Below are positions 36,986 to 43,963 of a DNA stretch of 64,000 bases, piece after piece. Source of the stretch: an uncultured Prevotellaceae bacterium (lineage in GTDB: Bacteria; Bacteroidota; Bacteroidia; Bacteroidales; Bacteroidaceae); NCBI GenBank assembly GCA_902776665.1, contig CACYQZ010000002.1, positions 74,329 through 138,328 on the forward strand, given 5' to 3'. The notes below the pieces were generated by a model that saw nothing but the letters and a program-made list of their open reading frames with translations, was not told the origin of the DNA and did not search any database. A program made the translations under genes and the position numbers. Every line of letters begins with the position of its first letter. The stretch's first letter is position 1.

Positions 36986-37435
36986 ATGGCGAAGGCAGTT
37001 CTTCTGGATAGTGGTTTTTTGATTCGGCTGATGAATCCCGACGAGCCGCTTCATAGCGTGGCTTTGGACTATTTCAAGCAATACATCACTAGTGGTGTTG
37101 CCTGCAAGGTTTCTACCATTGCTTTGGCAGAATATGGCGTGAAGGGCGATTTGCGTTTTTTGCCTACGCGTTATTTGCAATATGTGCCATTCCTTTATAG
37201 TCATGCCGAGGTGGCAGCTAAATTTATGCGTGAGGTTGTTGAGGCCAAGCAAAAGCGTGGCGCAGTGATTCAGCCTCGCGTCGTTATTCCCAACGATACG
37301 AAAATGTTCGCACAGGCGAGTGCCGACCCCGATGTTTTCGCTTTTGTATCGGCAGATTCAGAGGCTAAAAAAGTTTATGACCTGTTGGAAAACGCAAATT
37401 TTGAATTTGTGAATATTCGAGAGAACGACAAATAA
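36986..37435 (+). CDS. PIN-domain protein, VapC-like toxin
   Basis: A 149-residue PIN-domain protein, the ribonuclease fold of VapC toxins, which often cleave initiator tRNA or rRNA. The first acidic residue is in VLLDSGFLIRLM, a second conserved acidic position in STIALAEYGV, and DPDVFAFVSADSEAKKVYDLL carries the C-terminal Asp set. It follows the small antitoxin gene directly. Its neighbourhood with two odd tRNAs is noteworthy because VapC enzymes commonly act on tRNA. Confidence 0.75.
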   Translation: MAKAVLLDSGFLIRLMNPDEPLHSVALDYFKQYITSGVACKVSTIALAEYGVKGDLRFLPTRYLQYVPFLYSHAEVAAKFMREVVEAKQKRGAVIQPRVVIPNDTKMFAQASADPDVFAFVSADSEAKKVYDLLENANFEFVNIRENDK

Positions 37436-37451
37436 TCAGTTTTTTCCATGA

Positions 37452-37513
37452 AAATCAAAAGTTATACTTGCGATTTTCCTGCAAAATCCAAAGTTATACT
37501 TGCGATTTTCCTA
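37452..37513 (+). repeat. 32-bp-spaced direct repeat with internal inverted arms
   Basis: AAAGTTATACTTGCGATTTT followed by CCT occurs at 37459-37481 and again at 37491-37513, each preceded by AAAATC. Within each copy AAAATC and GATTTT form inverted arms around AAAGTTATACTTGC. The unit lies between the PIN-domain gene and the tRNA promoter. Confidence 0.75.
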
Positions 37514-37661
37514 TTTTTTTTCGTTTGAAAAGTATCGTTATTTTTTTTGTATCTCCAAATTTTTGCGCAGTTTTTTATGGAAAAACGACTGTGTTTTCCT
37601 GAAACACTCTACTCGTTAAGTATTTTTAACAAATGGGGGGGTAGTTTTTAGTATTTATTAT

Positions 37662-37669
37662 TATCTTTG
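37662..37669 (+). promoter_or_regulatory. -7 promoter box for the tandem tRNA-like genes
   Basis: TATCTTTG matches TAnnTTTG about 50 bases before the first tRNA, so the tRNAs look host-expressed. The spacer to the tRNA contains two near-copies of CAAATTGTCAATTGA-type low-complexity sequence. Confidence 0.65.
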
Positions 37670-37719
37670 CAACGGAATATAAATTGTCAATTGAAAATAG
37701 TCAAATTGTCAATTGATTT

Positions 37720-37810
37720 GCGGGTGTAGTGTAACGGCAGCACACAAGATTTCAGATCTTGACGGAGCATTTCCATTGCTCAGGCGCGGGTTCGACTCCC
37801 GTCACCCGCT
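37720..37810 (+). tRNA. Atypical tRNA, anticodon TCA (reads UGA), Gly-type acceptor, long variable arm
   Basis: A 91-nt cloverleaf: acceptor GCGGGTG/CACCCGC (7 bp) with discriminator T; D arm GTG/CAC around TAACGGCAG; anticodon stem CAAGA/TCTTG with loop TTTCAGA, anticodon TCA; a 24-nt variable region with stem GAGCA/TGCTC around TTTCCAT; T stem GCGGG/CCCGT with TTCGACT. G1-C72, C2-G71, G3-C70 and U73 are the known glycine identity set, but glycine tRNAs normally have short variable loops. The 7+5 arms and 3-bp D stem are not those of tRNA-Sec. G37 after an A36 anticodon is unusual. It could serve the TGA-rich frame 1.5 kb away. Confidence 0.75.
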
Positions 37811-37817
37811 CGACGAT

Positions 37818-37908
37818 ACGGGCTTAGTGTAACGGCAGCACACAGGTTTTCGGGGCCTGACGTTCGGTTTCCAACCCGACTGAGGCGGTTCGATTCCGCC
37901 AGCCCGTG
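37818..37908 (+). tRNA. Atypical tRNA, anticodon TCG, long variable arm, tandem with the TCA tRNA
   Basis: Also exactly 91 nt with the same plan: acceptor ACGGGCT/AGCCCGT, discriminator G; identical D arm (TAGTGTAACGGCAGCACA); anticodon stem CAGGT/GCCTG with loop TTTCGGG, anticodon TCG (reads CGA); a 24-nt variable arm with a roughly 5-bp stem and the shared TTTCCAA loop; T stem GGCGG/CCGCC. A long variable arm is not expected on tRNA-Arg. A1-U72 with G73 recalls tryptophan tRNAs, and G73 plus a long arm recalls serine, so the charged amino acid is uncertain. It begins 7 bases after the first tRNA and ends 4 bases before a start codon. Confidence 0.75.
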
Positions 37909-37912
37909 CGAG

Positions 37913-38905
37913 ATGAGTGTAATTCAGCAACCGAACCCGAAAGATAAATTCAAGCGTTGGGAAGACCCGTTGTTCAACGATCTTCGCAAGATATTCTCGC
38001 GCTATCAACTTCGGGAGGTGATGACCCACAGCAGTTTCTATGAAGAGGAAGGCAAGGGCAACAGCCGCTATGTGTTCGCCGGGCAGTATGTGTTTCGCGG
38101 TCAGGTGGCCGAGGTGCTCTACCGCTATGCCGTGGGCGAGGGCACGCGGTTGCAGCAGATTCTGGGCAACCTGTTCCGTCAGGAGCGTTTGGAGCGGCTT
38201 TTTGGCGAGTGGCAGCTGCGGCAGTTCGTTCGCTTCGGCGAGAACTTCAAACTGGAGACCCACCGCCACATCTTCGTCTATGCCCTTTTCGGCTACGTCT
38301 CGACCCTCGACGACGACCTGCGCCAGTGGTTTATTACCAAATACATCATCAACGACGATGCGAGGCATCTGTTTCGCCATCGTCAGCGCAACGTGAACCT
38401 CTTGGCGCAGGCCGACGAGATGGTGCGCCGCACCGACGGGCGACGGTTGGCACTCGAAATGGAACAAACTGAAGAAGGCCTGCACAGGGCGAAGGCCGTA
38501 CTGTCGGACGGTTCGGTGCTCTGCGAGGCCGAGAGCAAGAGTTGGCGCTACGCCCGCACGAAGGCCACGAAGATGGCGCTGAACATGCTGGCGACGCCGT
38601 CGCGTAAGATGATGCTGTCGAACCCGGCGTATCAGGCTCGCGTGCGTGCGCGATTAGAAGAGGTCAAGGCGAAGCGCAAGGCCGAGATTGAGGCTCGCGA
38701 CGCTGCGAAGGAAGAACTTCGCCTGCAAAAGAAAGAAGCCCGCAAGGTGTTGGCCCGCATCCGCGATGCGAAGCGTCGTGAGAGTCAGGCAGCCGCGAAG
38801 ATTCGCAAGGCCGAGAATGCTCGTCGTGCCGCCATCAAGGCCGCGAAGGAGGCTCGTCCGATGAGTGCGAACAAGCGTCGTTTTTTGGAGGATAAGAAAA
38901 AGTGA
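37913..38905 (+). CDS. Catalytically dead RNase III-like protein with dsRNA-binding domain and basic coiled coil
   Basis: A 330-residue protein. Residues about 20-145 follow the RNase III fold (REVMTHSSFYEEE, then SRYVFAGQYVF in place of the ERLEFLGDAVL signature, and HIFVYALFGYVSTLD in place of the ADTVEALIGGVFLD helix). All four metal-binding acidic residues are replaced (for example Gln for the Asp of LGD). Residues about 160-227 are a dsRNA-binding domain (AKAVLSDGSVLCEAESKSWR then ARTKATKMALNML). The rest is a Lys/Arg/Ala-rich coiled coil. The fold plus dsRBD without catalysis recalls mitochondrial ribosomal protein mL44. Only CGAG separates its ATG from the tRNA 3' end, so it is probably cotranscribed with the tRNAs. 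Stop codon TGA. Confidence 0.78.
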   Translation: MSVIQQPNPKDKFKRWEDPLFNDLRKIFSRYQLREVMTHSSFYEEEGKGNSRYVFAGQYVFRGQVAEVLYRYAVGEGTRLQQILGNLFRQERLERLFGEWQLRQFVRFGENFKLETHRHIFVYALFGYVSTLDDDLRQWFITKYIINDDARHLFRHRQRNVNLLAQADEMVRRTDGRRLALEMEQTEEGLHRAKAVLSDGSVLCEAESKSWRYARTKATKMALNMLATPSRKMMLSNPAYQARVRARLEEVKAKRKAEIEARDAAKEELRLQKKEARKVLARIRDAKRRESQAAAKIRKAENARRAAIKAAKEARPMSANKRRFLEDKKK

Positions 38906-38969
38906 TGGGGTTGGAATCATTTTAAAACATTTTTTCATCATATTTTGTCATCATTTCGTCTTTTTTCTG

Positions 38970-38977
38970 TATTTTTG
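38970..38977 (+). promoter_or_regulatory. -7 promoter box for the TlpA-like lipoprotein gene
   Basis: TATTTTTG matches TAnnTTTG about 30 bases before the ATG. Confidence 0.6.
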
Positions 38978-39005
38978 CACCAAAATTCAAGTGGAAAACT
39001 AAGAA

Positions 39006-40193
39006 ATGAAGAATATGAAAAGAAATTTTGCAAAGATTTTGATGGGCGCGGCAGCATTTTCGACCGCGCTGGTGATGAGTTCGTGCACGGGCGACCAGTT
39101 CCGTGTGAGCGGTGAAATCACCGAGGCGAAAGACTCGGTGCTGTATTTGGAAAATATGAGTTTGAGCGGTCCGGTGAAGGTCGATAGCGTGACGCTCGGC
39201 GAGAGCGGTGCTTTCTCGTTCAGCGGTAAGGCTGCCGACGCGCCTGAGTTCTATCGGTTGCGCATCGCGAACCAAATCATTAACCTCGCTGTGGATTCCA
39301 CGGAGCAAATCGAGGTGAAGGCGCAATATCCGACGATGTCGGCGGTGTATGACGTGACGGGCTCGGAAGAATGCGCGAAAATCAAGGAACTAGCACTGTT
39401 GCAGATGGGTTTGCAGCGTCAGGTCGATGGAATCGTCAGGGCGCCCGAATTGGGCATCGATGCCGTCAGAGACAGCCTTTCGAGGGTGCTCGATGGTTAT
39501 AAAAAGCATATCAAAGAGGATTATATTTTCAAGGAACCAATGCGCGCTTACGCCTACTATGCGCTGTTCCAGACCGTGCGCCTCGGACAGATGGAATCGC
39601 TGGTTTTCGACCCGCGAGCCAACGAACAGGACGTAAAAGTTTTTGCTGCCGTCGCCACGTCGTGGGATACCTATTATCCCGATGCTGAGCGCGGAAAGAA
39701 CCTTCACAACATTGCCATCGAGGGAATGAAAAACGTGCGCATCGTGCAACAGCAGCAGGCCGAACTTCAACTCGACCCCGACAAGGTGAATGTGTCGAAC
39801 ATCATCGATGTTGCCTTGCTCGACAACAAGGGCCAAATGCGCCGTCTGACCGACCTGAAGGGAAAGGTCGTGCTGCTCGATTTCCACGTTTTCGCCACGA
39901 AGGAATCGACCGCCCGCGTGATGGAACTGCGCGACATTTATAATAAATACCACGCGCAAGGCTTTGAGATTTATCAGATTTCGCTCGACCCCGACGAACA
40001 TTTCTGGAAGACGACCACCGCCGCGCTGCCGTGGATTTGCGTGCGCGACGCGAGAGGTTCGCAGAGCGAATCGGTGATACAATACAACGTGCAGAGCGTC
40101 CCGACCTACTTCCTCGTCACGCGCAACAGCGACCTGCACAAGCGCGACGTGCAAATCAAAGACCTTGACGCGGAAATTCGGGCGTTGCTGTAG
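39006..40193 (+). CDS. TlpA/AhpC-like thioredoxin-fold lipoprotein lacking CxxC (DUF4369-type N-domain)
   Basis: A 395-residue lipoprotein (signal ending STALVMSSC). The N-terminal beta domain (FRVSGEITEAKDSVLYLENM) is the DUF4369 type that precedes thioredoxin domains in Bacteroidetes. The C-terminal domain has the thioredoxin-like LTDLKGKVVLLDFHVFATKE, EIYQISLDPDEHFW and the cis-Pro VQSVPTYFLV, but where family members have WCxxC this protein has FHVFATKEST, with no cysteine. It therefore cannot be a classical thiol-disulfide oxidoreductase. Confidence 0.8.
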   Translation: MKNMKRNFAKILMGAAAFSTALVMSSCTGDQFRVSGEITEAKDSVLYLENMSLSGPVKVDSVTLGESGAFSFSGKAADAPEFYRLRIANQIINLAVDSTEQIEVKAQYPTMSAVYDVTGSEECAKIKELALLQMGLQRQVDGIVRAPELGIDAVRDSLSRVLDGYKKHIKEDYIFKEPMRAYAYYALFQTVRLGQMESLVFDPRANEQDVKVFAAVATSWDTYYPDAERGKNLHNIAIEGMKNVRIVQQQQAELQLDPDKVNVSNIIDVALLDNKGQMRRLTDLKGKVVLLDFHVFATKESTARVMELRDIYNKYHAQGFEIYQISLDPDEHFWKTTTAALPWICVRDARGSQSESVIQYNVQSVPTYFLVTRNSDLHKRDVQIKDLDAEIRALL

Positions 40194-40205
40194 CATTTTG
40201 GAGGG

Positions 40206-40718
40206 ATGAAGAGGATTTTGATGACGGGATGGATTCTGGCGGTCTGCTTGCGGATTGAAGCGCAGACATTCAGTTTGGAAGCGGTGAGCGACAGCCTGAG
40301 TCGGCTCGTTCTCACGACCGATTCCACCTGCGACCGATGGGATTTGCCCTATCCTGTCTATCAGTTTCAGGTGGGCGACATCGACGGCGACGGAAGCATC
40401 GACGCGATGGTCGGAGTCATCAAAAAAACGCGGTTTCATCGGGAAATGGGCCGTCGATTGTTCATTTTCAAGAACCATCGCGGACGAGTCCGACCGCTTT
40501 GGATGGGGTCGAAACTCGGTGGGCAGTTGGAGGATTTCCGCTTCGTCGATGGCGTGGTTCGCGCCTTGGAATCGACCCGCGACGGAAAATACGTCGTTTC
40601 CGACTATCGTTGGGAGGAGTTTGGGCTGATTTTCGCCCATTTCATCGAGAAAAATATCAAACAAAAAGACCAAGCCTATGAAAAATTTCTTGACAATGGC
40701 ATTCGTCCTGCTGATTAG
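40206..40718 (+). CDS. Exported protein with a DxDGDG calcium-loop motif, function unknown
   Basis: A 170-residue protein with a signal peptide (MTGWILAVCLRIEAQT). The core QVGDIDGDGSIDAMVGVIK matches the acidic loop of FG-GAP/VCBS-like or EF-hand-like repeats; the following LGGQLEDFRFVDG is consistent with a single beta-propeller blade. No enzyme motif. Its last 41 bases overlap the start of the following DUF3160 gene, and the two are probably translated together. Confidence 0.6.
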   Translation: MKRILMTGWILAVCLRIEAQTFSLEAVSDSLSRLVLTTDSTCDRWDLPYPVYQFQVGDIDGDGSIDAMVGVIKKTRFHREMGRRLFIFKNHRGRVRPLWMGSKLGGQLEDFRFVDGVVRALESTRDGKYVVSDYRWEEFGLIFAHFIEKNIKQKDQAYEKFLDNGIRPAD

Positions 40719-43113
40719 CATCGGCGGCAGTGCCCAGAAAGCTGGAAAACACGTTTACATCCCTGGCAACGGCCATTTGGATGTGGAGCAATTCATCAAA
40801 CCCATCGACACGCGGATGGACATCAGCCGTTTGTCGCTGGCCGAACTGCGAATTTTGCGCAACGCCTTTGCTGCACGGCAAGGATTCGCCCTGAAAGATG
40901 CCGATCTGCGCCATATTTTTATGCAAACATCGTGGTACGACTCGCTCGTTTGGAATCAATACGACATTTCTGACAACCCATCTATCCATCAGTCTTTCAG
41001 CGACTGGACTTTTTTTAGTGGCTACACCGAATACGACCAACCAGTGAAACTGACACCTGCCGAGCGAGCCTTCATTCGCAAGATTCAAGACCGCGAACAG
41101 GCGCTGAATTGGAGCGGTGACAAGAATTTGCCCGAAGGTCATCGTTTTCGCACTGACAACATCCTGAATCCCTTCCAACTCGAAACGTTCGACCCGCAAC
41201 TCAAGGACGCGCTCGGTCGCAATAGTTTTGCCATCGTTCCCGGTCGGAAAGTCCAACTTTTCCACGTTTATGAGAAAAACGACTATTCCGATTTCCCGTC
41301 GTTTGTCACCACCGACCTCTACCTGCAACTTTTCCACCTTTATTTCGACTGTATGGTGCGCGAAATGGAGCAGAACGGACTGGCGCAGGCCGTCGAACGC
41401 TTCTGTCGGGCGATGAAAAGTCAGACGACGGGTTGGAATCAGGCTTATTTCACGATTGCCGAAGCACTCATCACGGGTGCTCAGCCGCAGGTCGCTGACA
41501 ACGAATTTCAACAGCAAATTCTCGATGAAATCGGCAAAATTCAACGCTCAGAAGACGATTTTTCAGAATTTCTCGACTATCGACTCGTGAAATTTTCCTA
41601 TTCGCTCTTCCGTCCGCGAGGCCACTACACGCGCAACGAAACTCTGGGTCGTTATTTCCGTGCGATGATGTGGCTGCAACACGTTCCTTTTGGCACCGAC
41701 AAGCCCCAACAACTGCAAAATGCCCTGATTCTCGCCGATGTCATTGGAAAAAGCGATGAATTGCGCCGCGTTTATCAGCAACTTTTCGAGCCGATGACCT
41801 TCCTGTTTGGCCAACCCGACAATCTCACCATTCTGCAAGTCTATGACGAAATTCAGAAAATCGGGTTGCCCATCGAAAAGCTGTTGAAAAACAAGAAAAA
41901 AATGGCCGAAATTCGGAAAAATCTCGATGAAATGGGCGAAAATCAAACCCGAATCCGTCCGAAATTTGAATTTACAAGCCACGTGAAAATCAATCTGATG
42001 CCGCAACGCTATATGCCCGACGCCGAGGTTTTGAACGAAATGATTGATGCGACGGGAAATCCCACGCGTCGCAGAGTGCCCAGTGGTCTCGATGTGTTTG
42101 CCGCCTTGGGCGTGGGAATGGCCGAGCAGATTCTCACGGGCGAAATCAAGGTGCAGGAAGCGTGGCCCGATTTCCAACCGACCCTGGCGAAGATGAAGGC
42201 GCGAATACAGCAAATCGACTGGAACGAAACGCTGTCGAACCGCTGGCTGAGCGGTCTTGTGGCGATGCAAGACACCGCTTTCTATCTGCACAATATGTAT
42301 AATCGTGAGCCCGACAACCAACTGCCCGATTTTATGCGCACCGAACAATGGGCGAAGAAAAACCTGAATACGGCGCTTGCCTCGTGGGCCGAGCAGAAAC
42401 ACGACGCGATTCTCTATGCCAAGCAGCCGATGGGTGCCGAATGTGGTTCTGGTGGACCGCCTCACCCTGTCGTGAAAGGCTATGTCGAGCCGAACATCGC
42501 GTTTTGGAAGCGTGCCGTCGCGTTGAACATCGCCATCGAGGATTTTCTGGAGAAATATCAGTTGAAAACGCCGAAAATCTTGTCTGCCTCCGAGCGAATC
42601 AGCGAACTGGCCGAGTTTCTGCTGAATGTCAGCCGAAAAGAGATGAAATGGGGTGGGGCAATCACCGACGAGGAATACAAACAGATAGAAATCATCGGTT
42701 CCACCGTCGAATACATCTCGCTCGACCTGATTCGCCAGCCTGACCAGTATCTTGACGGCTGGGACAATGTGGAGGGTGCCGACCGCTCGGTGGCTTGCGT
42801 GGCCGACGTCTATACCGCCAATGCCGTCAACAATCCGAACAAGTCGATTCTCTACGCCGCGACGGGACCTGCCTACGAAATCTATGTGGCAGTGGATATT
42901 GCAGGCGAACGCTATCTGACGCGTGGTGCCGTGCTGTCGTATCGCGAATTTGAGCGACCGCTTGGCGAACAACGACTCACCGACGAGGAATGGCAACAGC
43001 AGTTGAAGCAATCGCCCGACCGCGGTGTGCCAGCGTGGATGAAGGAAATCACCTTGCCGCTCGACGAAGAATTGAAAGACAATGAAGAATTTTTTTATAG
43101 CTCTGGGTGTTAG
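40678..43113 (+). CDS. DUF3160 protein with N-terminal YARHG domain
   Basis: An 811-residue exported protein (signal FLTMAFVLLISIGGSAQ). Residues about 40-90 form a YARHG domain (RLSLAELRILRNAFAARQGF...FMQTSWYD), thought to act outside the membrane. The large remainder is DUF3160, with FPSFVTTDLYLQLFHLYFDC and a conserved GGPPHPVVKGYVEPN near residue 600. The biochemical role is not known. It overlaps both the gene before (41 bases) and the CapA-like gene after (32 bases), so the set behaves as one operon. Confidence 0.82.
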   Translation: MKNFLTMAFVLLISIGGSAQKAGKHVYIPGNGHLDVEQFIKPIDTRMDISRLSLAELRILRNAFAARQGFALKDADLRHIFMQTSWYDSLVWNQYDISDNPSIHQSFSDWTFFSGYTEYDQPVKLTPAERAFIRKIQDREQALNWSGDKNLPEGHRFRTDNILNPFQLETFDPQLKDALGRNSFAIVPGRKVQLFHVYEKNDYSDFPSFVTTDLYLQLFHLYFDCMVREMEQNGLAQAVERFCRAMKSQTTGWNQAYFTIAEALITGAQPQVADNEFQQQILDEIGKIQRSEDDFSEFLDYRLVKFSYSLFRPRGHYTRNETLGRYFRAMMWLQHVPFGTDKPQQLQNALILADVIGKSDELRRVYQQLFEPMTFLFGQPDNLTILQVYDEIQKIGLPIEKLLKNKKKMAEIRKNLDEMGENQTRIRPKFEFTSHVKINLMPQRYMPDAEVLNEMIDATGNPTRRRVPSGLDVFAALGVGMAEQILTGEIKVQEAWPDFQPTLAKMKARIQQIDWNETLSNRWLSGLVAMQDTAFYLHNMYNREPDNQLPDFMRTEQWAKKNLNTALASWAEQKHDAILYAKQPMGAECGSGGPPHPVVKGYVEPNIAFWKRAVALNIAIEDFLEKYQLKTPKILSASERISELAEFLLNVSRKEMKWGGAITDEEYKQIEIIGSTVEYISLDLIRQPDQYLDGWDNVEGADRSVACVADVYTANAVNNPNKSILYAATGPAYEIYVAVDIAGERYLTRGAVLSYREFERPLGEQRLTDEEWQQQLKQSPDRGVPAWMKEITLPLDEELKDNEEFFYSSGC

Positions 43114-43963
43114 CATTTTGTTCACGGGCGACATTCTGCTCGACCGTGGCGTGCGACCCTACCTCGACCGAGGTGGAATGAGTCGTGTGATTCCCGATGA
43201 AACCGCCGATTTTATGCGCTCAGCCGATATTGTCGTGGGCAATCTTGAATGTCCAGCCACGAGCATCGAGGCCCCAGCGTTCAAGCGATTCGTTTTTCGC
43301 GCCGAACCGCGTTGGCTCGACAGTCTTCGCGCCTACGGTTTTACCCATTTGAACCTCGCCAACAACCACAGCGTTGATCAAGGACGGAACGGACTTCGCG
43401 ACACACGCCAGAACATCGTCAAGGCTGGACTGGTGCCCGTCGGAGCCGATTCCACGATGGCAGCTGCCTCGCAGGCCGTTTTGCTCGCGTCGTCGCCTCG
43501 AAAAGTGTGGTTGCTCGCCAGCAATCGCCTGCCGTTGGAGAGTTTCGCCTATTTGTCCGACCGCGAAAGCGTCAGTCAGGAGCCGTTCGACACGCTGCTC
43601 CATCGCGTAAAAACCTTGAAAAATGCCGATTCCACCGCTGTTGTCATCGTTTCGTTGCACTGGGGAGCCGAGCATACGCTGAAGCCTGTGCCGCAGCAGC
43701 AACTCGAAGCCCACGCACTGATTGACGCCGGTGCCGATGCCATTGTCGGGCACCACACCCACACGCTGCAAACCATCGAAAAATACCGCGAAAAACCGAT
43801 TTATTACAGCATCGGCAACTTCATTTTCGACCAAGACAAACCGCTGAATACGCAGGCCTGCGTCGTGCGATTTTTCGTCACGGAAAGCGGTGTTGAGGCC
43901 GAAACCATCCCCATAGAAATCAAAAATTGTGCCCCAATCATCCAAAAATCACGAAGAATATGA
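43082..43963 (+). CDS. CapA/PgsA-family poly-gamma-glutamate-type metallophosphatase
   Basis: A 293-residue protein of the CapA family, a metallophosphoesterase fold linked to poly-gamma-glutamate capsule synthesis and other envelope functions. The motifs LFTGDILLDRGVRPYL, VVGNLECPAT, LNLANNHSVDQG, VSLHWGAEH and VGHHTHTLQ (metal ligands) and the closing SIGNFIFDQDKP are all present. An N-terminal hydrophobic stretch may direct export. The stop overlaps the NUDIX start as ATGA. Confidence 0.88.
   Translation: MKNFFIALGVSILFTGDILLDRGVRPYLDRGGMSRVIPDETADFMRSADIVVGNLECPATSIEAPAFKRFVFRAEPRWLDSLRAYGFTHLNLANNHSVDQGRNGLRDTRQNIVKAGLVPVGADSTMAAASQAVLLASSPRKVWLLASNRLPLESFAYLSDRESVSQEPFDTLLHRVKTLKNADSTAVVIVSLHWGAEHTLKPVPQQQLEAHALIDAGADAIVGHHTHTLQTIEKYREKPIYYSIGNFIFDQDKPLNTQACVVRFFVTESGVEAETIPIEIKNCAPIIQKSRRI

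Noticed and set aside
37452..37513. CRISPR array
   Set aside because: Only two repeat copies with a 9-base gap, and no cas genes.
37720..37810. Selenocysteine tRNA
   Set aside because: Anticodon and long arm fit, but the acceptor/T arms are 7+5 rather than 8+5, the D stem has 3 pairs instead of 6, and no selA, selB or selD is in the window.
37818..37908. Ordinary tRNA-Arg(UCG)
   Set aside because: Arginine tRNAs lack a 24-nt variable arm, and the D arm is identical to that of the neighbouring UCA tRNA, so it is treated as an atypical tRNA.
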